Source: Bacteroidota bacterium
GTDB taxonomy: Bacteria; Bacteroidota; Bacteroidia; Cytophagales; Hymenobacteraceae
Assembly: GCA_023424725.1 (NCBI GenBank)
Contig: JAFADQ010000206.1
Location: 1 to 12,605, forward strand
DNA length: 12,605 bases
Direction: 5' to 3'
Positions 6,177 through 12,566 of the stretch are shown one piece after another. How positions within the stretch are numbered: the first letter of the stretch is position 1; every line of letters begins with the position of its first letter. A program made the translations under genes and the position numbers. Below the pieces are notes generated by a model. The model was given only the letters and a program-made list of their open reading frames with translations. It was not told the origin of the DNA and did no database searches.

Positions 6177-7446
6177 ACTGCTTTAGTTTGCGGTAAAGAG
6201 TTCTTTCAGAAATTCCGAGGTCCTGGGCGGCCTGCTTGCGTCGGTTATGGTGCTTTTTTAGGGCCTTAATAATCATCTCTTTTTCCTTGTCTTCCAAAGA
6301 GAGGCTTTCTTCTTCGGTTTCGTGCGGAATGTCTTCTATTTTCTGCAGTTCAATGGTGTCGTGGTCTTCGTTTTCTTCTTCCAGGTCGTCGTGTCCATAT
6401 CTGTATGTTGCCCCATTAGGTTTTGGGTTTATCAGTTGGTCTGAATAAGTTTCCTGTGAATCGAATAAACGGCGGTTATCTTTTAAAAGCTGCTGTGCAA
6501 ATTCTGGGTTGCGCATGGTTTCGTATACCAGCTTTTTCAGGTCGGCTACGTCGCGCTTCATATCAAACAGCACTTTATATAACAGCTCGCGTTCGGTAAA
6601 ATTAGCTTCTGCAGAGCTGCCTTGTTTGGGCACCAATGCCGGAAGCATGTTTATTTGCGCGGCGGGCAGGTATTTTTTTAGCGTTTCGGCGTTTACTTCG
6701 CGTTCCATCTCCAGAACAGACAACTGCTCTACCAGGTTTTTTAGCTGCCGTATATTGCCTGGAAACCGGAAATTAAGCAAAACAGAAACAGCGTCGTCGG
6801 TAAGGATAACCGGTTTAACGCGGTATTTTTCAGAAAAATCGGAGGCGAATTTGCGGAACAACAAATGCACATCGGTACCGCGCTCGCGCAAAGGCGGCAC
6901 ATAAATCGGCACCGTGTTAAGGCGGTAATACAGATCTTCGCGGAACCTGCGTTCTTCTACCGCCTGAATAAGATTTACGTTGGTAGCGGCTACAACTCTT
7001 ACATCGGTTTTCTGCACTTTAGACGAGCCTACCCTGATAAACTCGCCATTTTCTAACACCCTTAGCAGGCGGGCTTGTGTGCCAAGCGGCATTTCTCCAA
7101 TTTCGTCCAGAAAAATAGTGCCACCGTTAGTAACCTCAAAATAACCTTTTCGGGCATCCTGCGCGCCGGTAAAAGAGCCCTTTTCGTGGCCAAATAGCTC
7201 AGAATCTATGGTGCCTTCTGGTATGGCGCCGCAGTTTATGGCAATAAACTGACCGTGTTTGCGCGGACTTAACTGATGAATAATTTTAGAAAACGATTCT
7301 TTTCCGGAGCCGCTTTCGCCGGTTATCAGCACCGTCATATCGGTGGGCGCTACTTGTGCGGCCACTTCTATAGCGTGGTTTAGCTGCGGCGAATTGCCGA
7401 TAATTCCAAACCGCTGTTTTATGCTTTGTAAATCTGATGATGTCAA
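6160..7446 (-). CDS. Sigma-54-dependent transcriptional activator without receiver domain
   Basis: This enhancer-binding protein uses ATP to open sigma-54 promoters. The 428-residue product starts almost directly with the AAA+ domain. It shows Walker A GESGSGKE (43-50), the sigma-54-contact loop as GSFTGA (90-95, a variant of GAFTGA), Walker B GGTIFLDEIGE (108-118), sensor I AATN (153-156), the arginine-finger region RRFREDLYYRLN (166-177) and sensor II FPGNIRQLKN (228-237). A variable acidic linker follows (about 265-385), then a Fis-type HTH (about 388-426, ending GISERTLYRKLKQYDLEQ). No N-terminal receiver, GAF or PAS domain is present, so activity is probably set by level or by a partner protein. 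The start at 7446 is TTG. An in-frame TAA lies just upstream (7471-7473), and the next Met is residue 37, inside the AAA+ core, so TTG is the best start. It heads the lptE-TPR-secG operon. Confidence 0.92.
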   Translation of the reverse strand: MTSSDLQSIKQRFGIIGNSPQLNHAIEVAAQVAPTDMTVLITGESGSGKESFSKIIHQLSPRKHGQFIAINCGAIPEGTIDSELFGHEKGSFTGAQDARKGYFEVTNGGTIFLDEIGEMPLGTQARLLRVLENGEFIRVGSSKVQKTDVRVVAATNVNLIQAVEERRFREDLYYRLNTVPIYVPPLRERGTDVHLLFRKFASDFSEKYRVKPVILTDDAVSVLLNFRFPGNIRQLKNLVEQLSVLEMEREVNAETLKKYLPAAQINMLPALVPKQGSSAEANFTERELLYKVLFDMKRDVADLKKLVYETMRNPEFAQQLLKDNRRLFDSQETYSDQLINPKPNGATYRYGHDDLEEENEDHDTIELQKIEDIPHETEEESLSLEDKEKEMIIKALKKHHNRRKQAAQDLGISERTLYRKLKQYDLEQ

Positions 7447-7603
7447 GTTGTTCAGTTTTAACCGACTTTATTTCTTCTATACCCAGTATGCAAGCTTCCG
7501 GAATAAAATCAATGACAAATTTTGCGCAATTTTTGGTGGTTCCAATGGCACAAGGAGATCCTTGCGCCAGCCACGTTTTAACTTCGCCTTACTATTTCCA
7601 GAA

Positions 7604-7620
7604 CCTGTTATTGCGAGCAC
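7604..7620 (+). repeat. Short GTCATTGCGAG-type repeat arm
   Basis: CCTGTTATTGCGAGCAC on the plus strand matches the TGTCATTGCGAGGCACG arm of the nested repeat closely (TGTTATTGCGAG against TGTCATTGCGAG), but has no inverted partner close by. It is probably an isolated or decayed copy. Confidence 0.4.
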
Positions 7621-7685
7621 CGGAATAAATTTTTTATCACCTGTTGAAGATGACAAGTTAAAGAACCTACAACGCCAAAATAGCG

Positions 7686-7719
7686 GGTTACCCTGAGCGA
7701 TAGCGAAGGACCTTGTCAC
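7686..7719 (+). repeat. CCTGAGCGATAGCGAAGGAC-type intergenic repeat
   Basis: The core CCCTGAGCGATAGCGAAGGA (7691-7710) followed by CCTTGTCAC is close to a dispersed intergenic sequence seen in many bacterial genomes (CATCCTGAGCG-tagcgaaggac). That recognition is from memory, not from a search. It is 25 bp left of the nested inverted repeat and is a different sequence from it. Confidence 0.5.
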
Positions 7720-7744
7720 AAAGAACCACACCCGTTTCTTCCTC

Positions 7745-7923
7745 TGTCATTACGAGGAACGAAGCAATCGAGTGAGCGGTGCGCTTTAGCTTTTTGTCTG
7801 AACCGTGATGGAAATGATTAAAAGAAGCACTATGATTCTATAATAATCATAATCTTTCATTTAATCAAACGAATCATAGTTCAGACCTCTAATAACCCGA
7901 TTGCTTCGTGCCTCGCAATGACA
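7745..7923. repeat. Nested double inverted repeat (two repeat families)
   Basis: The outer arms 7745-7770 (TGTCATTACGAGGAACGAAG plus CAATCG) and 7898-7923 are inverted copies over 26 bp with two mismatches. Inside lies a second imperfect palindrome, 7796-7886. It starts GTCTGAACCGTGATGG and ends CGAATCATAGTTCAGAC, with arms of about 45 bp that share GTCTGAAC, GATTAAA-GAA and TATGATT blocks. The inner unit is the family seen at 1052-1096 and 11041-11071. This looks like one repeat element inserted within, or flanked by, a pair of the other. No transposase is present. As RNA on either strand the block could fold into a long hairpin. Confidence 0.8.
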
Positions 7924-7994
7924 GCGTAATTTTTATGCCTACGCTGCGGTTTGGCAAAAATCTACTGGTTAAACCCAGCGCAATTTTGCTTCGG

Positions 7995-9437
7995 TTATTG
8001 GTTATCTACCGCCTCGCCAAGCAAGGTGCCTACAGTGGCTTCTGTTACGAGCACCTGCACGTACTGGCCTTTCTGGTAATTTTTGCGCGGGAAAACCACC
8101 ACTTTGTTTTGGTCGTTGCGGCCCATTAAGTGCTCTGCCGATTTTTTAGACGGTCCTTCTATCAGCACTTTGTGTATCTTGTTAAGGTCGTTTTGGTTGC
8201 GCTGGTAAGATAGTTTGCGCTGCTTGTCGATGATCTCGTTCAGGCGGCGTTTTTTCACTTCCAACGGAATATCGTCGGTAAGTTTGCGGGCAGCCAGCGT
8301 GCCGGGGCGCTCAGAATAAAAGAACATGTACGAGAAATCGTACTGCACAATATCCATTAGCGTAAGCGTATCCTGGTGCTCTTCTTCAGTTTCGGTACAG
8401 AAACCGGCAATCATGTCGGAGCTGATGCCGCAATCGTCGCCCAGAATATTACGTATAGAGGCTACGCGCTCCAGGTACCATTCGCGGGTATAGGTGCGGT
8501 TCATTAAATCTAAAACCCGGCTGTTACCGCTTTGCACGGGCAGGTGTATGTATTTGCAGATGTTGTCGTACTTTTTCATGGTATACAACACCTCATCTGT
8601 AATATCTTTTGGGTGAGAAGTAGAGAAGCGAACCCGCAAATCGGGCGACACAAGAGCCACCATCTCCAGCAAATTAGCGAAGTTTACTTTCTCTGTTCCG
8701 TCTTCTGAGGTCCACAGATAAGAATCTACGTTCTGGCCCAGCAGCGTTACTTCTTTAAAGCCGTTATTTACCAGGTTTTGTGCTTCGCGAACAATGCTGT
8801 GCGCATCGCGGCTACGCTCGCGACCACGGGTAAAGGGCACCACGCAAAACGAGCACATGTTGTTGCAGCCGCGCATAATAGACACAAAAGCAGAAACACC
8901 GTTAGAGTTTAGCCTTACCGGCGAAATATCGGCGTATGTTTCTTCGCGGCTCAATAATACATTAACTGCTTTCTGGCCCGAGTCTACTTCATGAATAAGG
9001 TCTGGAAGGCTGCGGTATGCATCGGGGCCAACTACCAGGTCAACAATTTTTTCTTCTTCCAGTAATTTAGATTTCAGGCGCTCGGCCATGCAACCCAACA
9101 CGCCAATTACCATTTCGGGGCGCTTCTTTTTATGGAAGTTGAATTGCTGTAATCTGTTACGAACCGTTTGCTCTGCCTTGTCGCGGATAGAGCAGGTATT
9201 TAGCAGCACCACATCGGCCTTTTCGAAATCGGAAGTAGTATCGAAACCGTTGTCCTGAAGAATGGAAGTAACGATCTCAGAATCGGAGAAATTCATCTGG
9301 CAACCGTAGCTTTCTATATAAAGCCGGCGGTTTTTGCCGGTACTTTCTTCTTTGCTGATCTGTACGTGCTCGGTGGGGGTATTATTTTCTTCGCGAGAAG
9401 CCGGTAGTACGTTTATATCGGAAATTATCTGGTGCAT
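7995..9437 (-). CDS. miaB: tRNA-2-methylthio-N6-dimethylallyladenosine synthase MiaB
   Basis: MiaB is a cytosolic radical-SAM methylthiotransferase that adds a methylthio group to i6A37 next to the anticodon of tRNAs reading UNN codons. From the ATG at 9437 the product is 480 residues. The N-terminal MTTase domain carries three cluster cysteines in YGCQMN (C46), LLNTCS (C82) and LGCMAE (C116). The radical-SAM motif is CNNMCSFC (C191, C195, C198), followed by the SAM barrel. A C-terminal TRAM domain for tRNA binding ends in GQYVQVLVTEATVGTLLGEAV. The frame extends 7 codons upstream to a TTG at 9458, but a -7-like box overlaps that codon, so the ATG is preferred. The gene is transcribed separately from pabB (209-bp gap), and repeats separate it from the operon downstream. 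Confidence 0.95.
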   Translation of the reverse strand: MHQIISDINVLPASREENNTPTEHVQISKEESTGKNRRLYIESYGCQMNFSDSEIVTSILQDNGFDTTSDFEKADVVLLNTCSIRDKAEQTVRNRLQQFNFHKKKRPEMVIGVLGCMAERLKSKLLEEEKIVDLVVGPDAYRSLPDLIHEVDSGQKAVNVLLSREETYADISPVRLNSNGVSAFVSIMRGCNNMCSFCVVPFTRGRERSRDAHSIVREAQNLVNNGFKEVTLLGQNVDSYLWTSEDGTEKVNFANLLEMVALVSPDLRVRFSTSHPKDITDEVLYTMKKYDNICKYIHLPVQSGNSRVLDLMNRTYTREWYLERVASIRNILGDDCGISSDMIAGFCTETEEEHQDTLTLMDIVQYDFSYMFFYSERPGTLAARKLTDDIPLEVKKRRLNEIIDKQRKLSYQRNQNDLNKIHKVLIEGPSKKSAEHLMGRNDQNKVVVFPRKNYQKGQYVQVLVTEATVGTLLGEAVDNQ

Positions 9438-9455
9438 AGGCCAAAAAATGGAATA

Positions 9456-9463
9456 CAAATTTA
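9456..9463 (-). promoter_or_regulatory. Candidate -7 box for miaB (TAAATTTG)
   Basis: TAAATTTG on the minus strand matches the Bacteroidota -7 consensus TAnnTTTG. It lies 18 bp before the ATG at 9437 and would give a very short leader. No TTTG is found about 19 bp further upstream, so the -33 element is weak or absent. The TTG codon at 9458 overlaps this box and would then fall outside the transcript. Confidence 0.45.
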
Positions 9464-9501
9464 CACAATTTTACCGAAAGTGACAGAATGGCAGAGAAAT
9501 A

Positions 9502-9641
9502 AAGCTTGAAGAATTGAATGTTGAGGATTGAAGATGAAAAGCTTAGGAAGATTGATCAGCTCAGGTTGTTTTTAGCTTCAGGCTGAACCTATTGAAGAAG
9601 TTAAATTCTGAATATTCTTCAACCTTCAATTCTTCAAGCTT
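9502..9641. repeat. 26-bp inverted repeat in the pabB-miaB gap
   Basis: The left arm at 9502-9527 starts AAGCTTGAAGAATTGAATGT. The right arm at 9616-9641 is its reverse complement at 24 of 26 positions. They enclose 88 bp that include a smaller imperfect pair (CTCAGGTT near 9560, AGGCTGAACCT near 9580). The arms are built of AAGCTTGAAG/TTGAAGG words, a style common in Cytophagales intergenic regions. The right arm ends 5 bp from the pabB stop, so it may stabilise or terminate pabB mRNA, though no T-run follows. Confidence 0.65.
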
Positions 9642-9646
9642 CAACC

Positions 9647-10954
9647 TTAATTTTCCAGCACCCGTCGCAACGCCGCCGCTTTCAGCAAACATTCTTCGTA
9701 TTCTTCTTCCGGAACCGAATCGTAGGTAATGGCGCCGCCAACTTCGTAACTTAAATAACCTGTTTGGGAATTGAATTGCAAACTGCGGATCACAACATTA
9801 AAATCGGCGGAGCCATCCGGAAAAATGTAGCCAATACTACCAGAGAAAAGTCCGCGTTTTACTTTTTCGTATTGCTCTATCAGTTGCATAGCCCGCACTT
9901 TAGGCGCTCCCGTCATGCTGCCCATCGGAAAGGTAGCGCGCAGCAAATCGGTAAAGGATTTTTCGGGCTTCAAATTTCCGGAGATAGTAGAAATCATCTG
10001 ATGAACGAACGGGAAGCTGTAGATGCCAAAAAGCTCGTTTACACGCACCGACCCAATCTCGCAGCAGCGGCTTAAATCGTTGCGCACCAGGTCTACGATC
10101 ATCATGTTCTCAGCGCGTTCTTTTTCGCTGCCGCGCAAATGTTGTTTGGCTGCTTCGTCTTCTTGTTCTGTTTTACCTCTTTTTGCTGTTCCTTTTATGG
10201 GCTGGCTCAAAACCCTGCTTCCTTCTTTTTTAAGAAACCGCTCCGGCGAGGCGCACAGCAAATACAGATCATCTAACTTCAAAAATCCGCAAAACGGCAT
10301 CGGCGAGAGCTCCATCAACCTCCAGAAAACCTGCAAAGGCCTAAAACCGGGGCATTGCGCATAAAACTCCTGGCAATAATTCAGCTCGTACACATCGCCT
10401 TCTTCTATATGCTTCCGGATGGCCTGCACATCGCGCAGGTATTCACTTTTTGTAACGCGTTGTTGCCAGGCTGCGGAGGCCATTTTTTGGGGCATAGGAA
10501 CAGAAGTGGCCAAAATCTGCTGCCAGACTTCTTCCGGATGTAATGTCGTGCTGCTGATTTTAACCCGGTCTGGCAACCACTCAACCAAAATATTGGGCTG
10601 AAACAGGCTTATTTTTGGCCATTGCAGCCTATCGGGCAAGCTGCTGCTTAGTTTTTCTATGTGGTTTTTAAGATCGTAGGTAAAATAGCCCAGCTGTGGC
10701 ATTTCAGCATGTTGCAATTTTGCCAACCGGCTGTTCAGATAAATAAACGGATCGGCAATATTTTCAGCTTCTACATTATCAGAAACACCCAGCAATGTAC
10801 GGAACGTGCCGTTTGGGTAGCTTACATTGTTGCCTTCGTAATAATTAACTTTCCGGAATTGTTGCGCCCAATGCAGCGCCTTTTGCTTTATTTCTAAAAC
10901 AGAAAAAGCAAATTGGTGGTAAGAAACAGAATAGGTGCGGCAAGCTGCGGGCAT
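9647..10954 (-). CDS. pabB: Aminodeoxychorismate synthase component I (PabB)
   Basis: PabB converts chorismate and ammonia to 4-amino-4-deoxychorismate, the first step to p-aminobenzoate and folate; ammonia comes from a glutaminase partner (PabA/TrpG) not seen here. The 435-residue product is close to usual PabB length. The chorismate-binding fold is clear: GDVYELNYCQEF (186-197), SPERFL (236-241), PIKGT (252-256), a DLVRNDL segment (288-294), FPMGSMTGAPK (342-352) and a C-terminal YEVGGAITYDSVPEEEYEE (residues 403-421). K254 in PIKGT is the mark of PabB; anthranilate synthase TrpE has PIAGT there. No C-terminal PabC lyase domain is fused. The ATG is preceded by two overlapping TAnnTTTG boxes, so the gene probably has its own promoter. 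Confidence 0.92.
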   Translation of the reverse strand: MPAACRTYSVSYHQFAFSVLEIKQKALHWAQQFRKVNYYEGNNVSYPNGTFRTLLGVSDNVEAENIADPFIYLNSRLAKLQHAEMPQLGYFTYDLKNHIEKLSSSLPDRLQWPKISLFQPNILVEWLPDRVKISSTTLHPEEVWQQILATSVPMPQKMASAAWQQRVTKSEYLRDVQAIRKHIEEGDVYELNYCQEFYAQCPGFRPLQVFWRLMELSPMPFCGFLKLDDLYLLCASPERFLKKEGSRVLSQPIKGTAKRGKTEQEDEAAKQHLRGSEKERAENMMIVDLVRNDLSRCCEIGSVRVNELFGIYSFPFVHQMISTISGNLKPEKSFTDLLRATFPMGSMTGAPKVRAMQLIEQYEKVKRGLFSGSIGYIFPDGSADFNVVIRSLQFNSQTGYLSYEVGGAITYDSVPEEEYEECLLKAAALRRVLEN

Positions 10955-10976
10955 CGGAAAACGTACTGTAAGAAGG

Positions 10977-10992
10977 CAAAATTACAAAGTTA
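10977..10992 (-). promoter_or_regulatory. Tandem candidate -7 boxes for pabB
   Basis: Two adjacent minus-strand words, TAACTTTG (10992-10985) and TAATTTTG (10984-10977), each match TAnnTTTG exactly and lie 22-38 bp upstream of the pabB ATG. No matching TTTG box is found 19 bp upstream of either, so this is a partial promoter match. Confidence 0.4.
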
Positions 10993-11040
10993 ATTTACCT
11001 GGAATAGTAGTTTGTAATCAGGTAATTTGTTAGTCCGGAA

Positions 11041-11071
11041 ATTAAATGATTCTGAAAATCCTGATTCAGAC
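11041..11071 (-). repeat. GTCTGAATCAGGATT-type intergenic repeat
   Basis: On the minus strand it reads GTCTGAATCAGGATTTTCAG and then AATCATTTAAT. It shares the GTCTGAA end and the GATT periodicity of the copies at 1052-1096 and 7796-7886. It starts 5 bp past the stop of the TPR gene at 11077. This version is the commonly seen Bacteroidota form of the repeat, by recollection. Confidence 0.5.
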
Positions 11072-11076
11072 AAAAA

Positions 11077-12558
11077 TCAATCTAATTGGGCCAGGCCGAT
11101 TTTCGCTTTCGAGTCGATGCTGGTTTTGTACTCGTGTTTGGGGTAGGTGAGGGCCTTTTCGAAATACTTGCGGGCATTGACGGTGTCTTTCTCGGCCAAA
11201 AATAAATAAGCAAGCTGCAGGCACGAGTTTGGGGCGTAATACAAAGGGTCTTTCCCGGCAAGTTCTATTGTTTTTTGGTAGTTTGCCTTGGCAAGCAGTA
11301 TCTCGTTCAGGCTGTGGTAAATGCGGCCTTTGCGGTAATAAAACTCCAGCAAATCGGGCGTTTGCTGCTGCTTGTAAGGGTTAAAAGCGTTTATGGTTTG
11401 CAGGGCATCTACGTAATATCCGCCATCGCTTTGCAGCCGCGCCAGCAATAATGTTTTATTGGGTTTGTTTTTGCGAAGGGCCATTTCCTGGGCGTATTTA
11501 TCTTCTTCCAGAAAAGATTTTCCTACTTTTTGCACTGTGCCGAGGTGCTTTTCGGCCTTTGCAGGTTGGTTATTTAAGTAATGGCAAAGATAAAGCTGGT
11601 AATGTGTGTTTTTAAGGTAATTTTCGCCTTTATACACCTTCAGAAAAAGCTCATATTCGGTTATTGCTTCGTCTGTTTCGCCTTTATATAAATATAAATC
11701 GCCCAGCATGTGGTGCGCGTAAGGCAGGGGCAGGTATTCTTTGCCTTTGGGGCGGCTGGTAAGAGTTGCAATGGCCAAATCGCCGCGCTTTACTTTTTTA
11801 AGCACCGAGCCGTAAAAATAATGGTACAGCAAATTATCGGGGTGCCCGGCCGAAAGCTCTTTAAAAAACGTAACCGATTGCGAATTTTCCTTAAACAAAT
11901 ATTCGTTTACCAGCGCCTCTATTACCGATGCCTCTGTAGCGAACGGGTTTTTAACCTCCACAGCCTGCCGCAGCTCGGCGCGGCCTTGTTTTATGTTGCC
12001 CTTAAAGCCAAGCGAGTTTAATATCCACTGGTATTTTTGCGGCACCGACCCGATAAGAATATGCAGCAGGCCAAGTGTTTTTTTGTTCGGAATAAACTCC
12101 GGATATAGGCGGCTGTTTTCTTCCAGCAGCACGTAGGCTTTCCGGAAATCCCAGGCGCCCTGCAGCTCGTTGCCCGATTTAACTTTGCACAAAGCTAGTT
12201 GCAGGTGTATTTCGGCTTCGGCAAAAAGTTTGTACGGTGTTTTTTCTTTTATTTTTTTGATGGCCGAAATGCGTGCCTGCTGATTGGAAATTAAGCCCTC
12301 GGTTTTTGTTAGATCTTCGGTAAGCAGCAGGGTTATACAATCGGCGTAATTGCTTACCAATATAGCGCAAATATTATCCGGATCTTGTGCCAGCGCTTTT
12401 TGCAAAATGCCCCGGCCTTTTTCTGTTTTTAGTTTTAAAATATCTTCGTAGCCACTTTGTACCTGCTTCGTAAACTCAGATTTGGCATTAACCTGCAGTG
12501 GGCAAAAAAACGGCCAGCACAGCATAAGGCACAACAAAAAAGGATGGCAAAACACCAT
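11077..12558 (-). CDS. Secreted TPR-repeat protein of unknown function
   Basis: The 493-residue product begins with a cysteine-rich hydrophobic segment (residues 1-22) ending LQVNA-KSE, a plausible signal peptide cleaved after A25, so it is probably periplasmic. The rest is helical with several TPR-like units, clearest at about 278-311 (HHMLGDLYLYKGETDEAITE), 404-435 (YYRKGRIYHSLNEILLAKAN) and 443-474 (LAYLFLAEKDTVNARKYFEK). The segment LNSLGFKGNIKQGRAELRQA (180-199) recalls the layout of TTC39/IML2 (DUF3808) proteins, as a weak impression only. The n-region lacks K or R, which is odd. The start is uncertain: the ATG at 12558 sits inside a terminator-like hairpin, and the next in-frame ATG is at 12525 (residue 12). 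The gene stands alone, with pabB 122 bp downstream. Confidence 0.8.
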   Translation of the reverse strand: MVFCHPFLLCLMLCWPFFCPLQVNAKSEFTKQVQSGYEDILKLKTEKGRGILQKALAQDPDNICAILVSNYADCITLLLTEDLTKTEGLISNQQARISAIKKIKEKTPYKLFAEAEIHLQLALCKVKSGNELQGAWDFRKAYVLLEENSRLYPEFIPNKKTLGLLHILIGSVPQKYQWILNSLGFKGNIKQGRAELRQAVEVKNPFATEASVIEALVNEYLFKENSQSVTFFKELSAGHPDNLLYHYFYGSVLKKVKRGDLAIATLTSRPKGKEYLPLPYAHHMLGDLYLYKGETDEAITEYELFLKVYKGENYLKNTHYQLYLCHYLNNQPAKAEKHLGTVQKVGKSFLEEDKYAQEMALRKNKPNKTLLLARLQSDGGYYVDALQTINAFNPYKQQQTPDLLEFYYRKGRIYHSLNEILLAKANYQKTIELAGKDPLYYAPNSCLQLAYLFLAEKDTVNARKYFEKALTYPKHEYKTSIDSKAKIGLAQLD

Positions 12559-12566
12559 CCTTTTTT
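12536..12566 (-). terminator. Terminator-like hairpin over the start of the last gene
   Basis: The arms AAAAAAGGATGG (12536-12547) and CCATCCTTTTTT (12555-12566) pair perfectly over 12 bp around the 7-nt loop CAAAACA. There is a T run after the stem on both strands. On the minus strand it would end a transcript from a gene to the right of the window, yet it overlaps the ATG at 12558. It may be a true terminator (with the gene starting at 12525), a leader hairpin controlling translation, or chance. Confidence 0.6.

Larger units (their letters stand above)
7447..7994. other. 548-bp gene-free region with nested repeats
   Basis: This gap lies between the miaB stop and the sigma-54 activator start on the same strand. 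Open frames here (minus 7477-7731 and plus 7437-7628) run across repeat sequence and match nothing I recognise, so I do not call genes. From left to right it holds a 14-bp near-palindrome CAAGGA-GA-TCCTTG (7551-7564), a single GTCATTGCGAG-type arm (7604-7620), a CCTGAGCGATAGCGAAGGAC repeat (7686-7719), the nested inverted repeat (7745-7923) and a 7-bp stem CAGCGTA/TACGCTG (7922-7928 with 7940-7946). A promoter for the downstream operon should lie here, but I find no clean -33/-7 pair. Confidence 0.7.

Noticed and set aside
7551..7564. CAAGGA-GA-TCCTTG near-palindrome as an operator or part of a sigma-54 promoter
   Set aside because: TGGCAC does occur at 7547-7552, but the following TTGC is 10 bp on instead of 5, and a single short palindrome is weak evidence, so no site is called.
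7437..7628. 63-residue plus-strand open frame crossing the sigma-54 activator start
   Set aside because: It overlaps the real gene start in the antisense direction and shows no family features.
7477..7731. 84-residue open frame on the minus strand upstream of the sigma-54 activator
   Set aside because: It begins near the CCTGAGCGATAGCGAAGGAC repeat and runs through other repeat-like sequence, has no recognisable domain, and is better explained as chance.
7745..7923. CRISPR array or complete MITE
   Set aside because: There are no regularly spaced direct repeats with unique spacers, and no target-site duplication I could confirm by eye.
7922..7946. CAGCGTA/TACGCTG stem as the miaB terminator
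   Set aside because: The 7-bp stem has an 11-nt loop and no T run after it on the minus strand.
9647..10954. Anthranilate synthase TrpE or isochorismate synthase
   Set aside because: The PIKGT motif with lysine at residue 254 fits PabB; TrpE has alanine there, and no trp genes are nearby.
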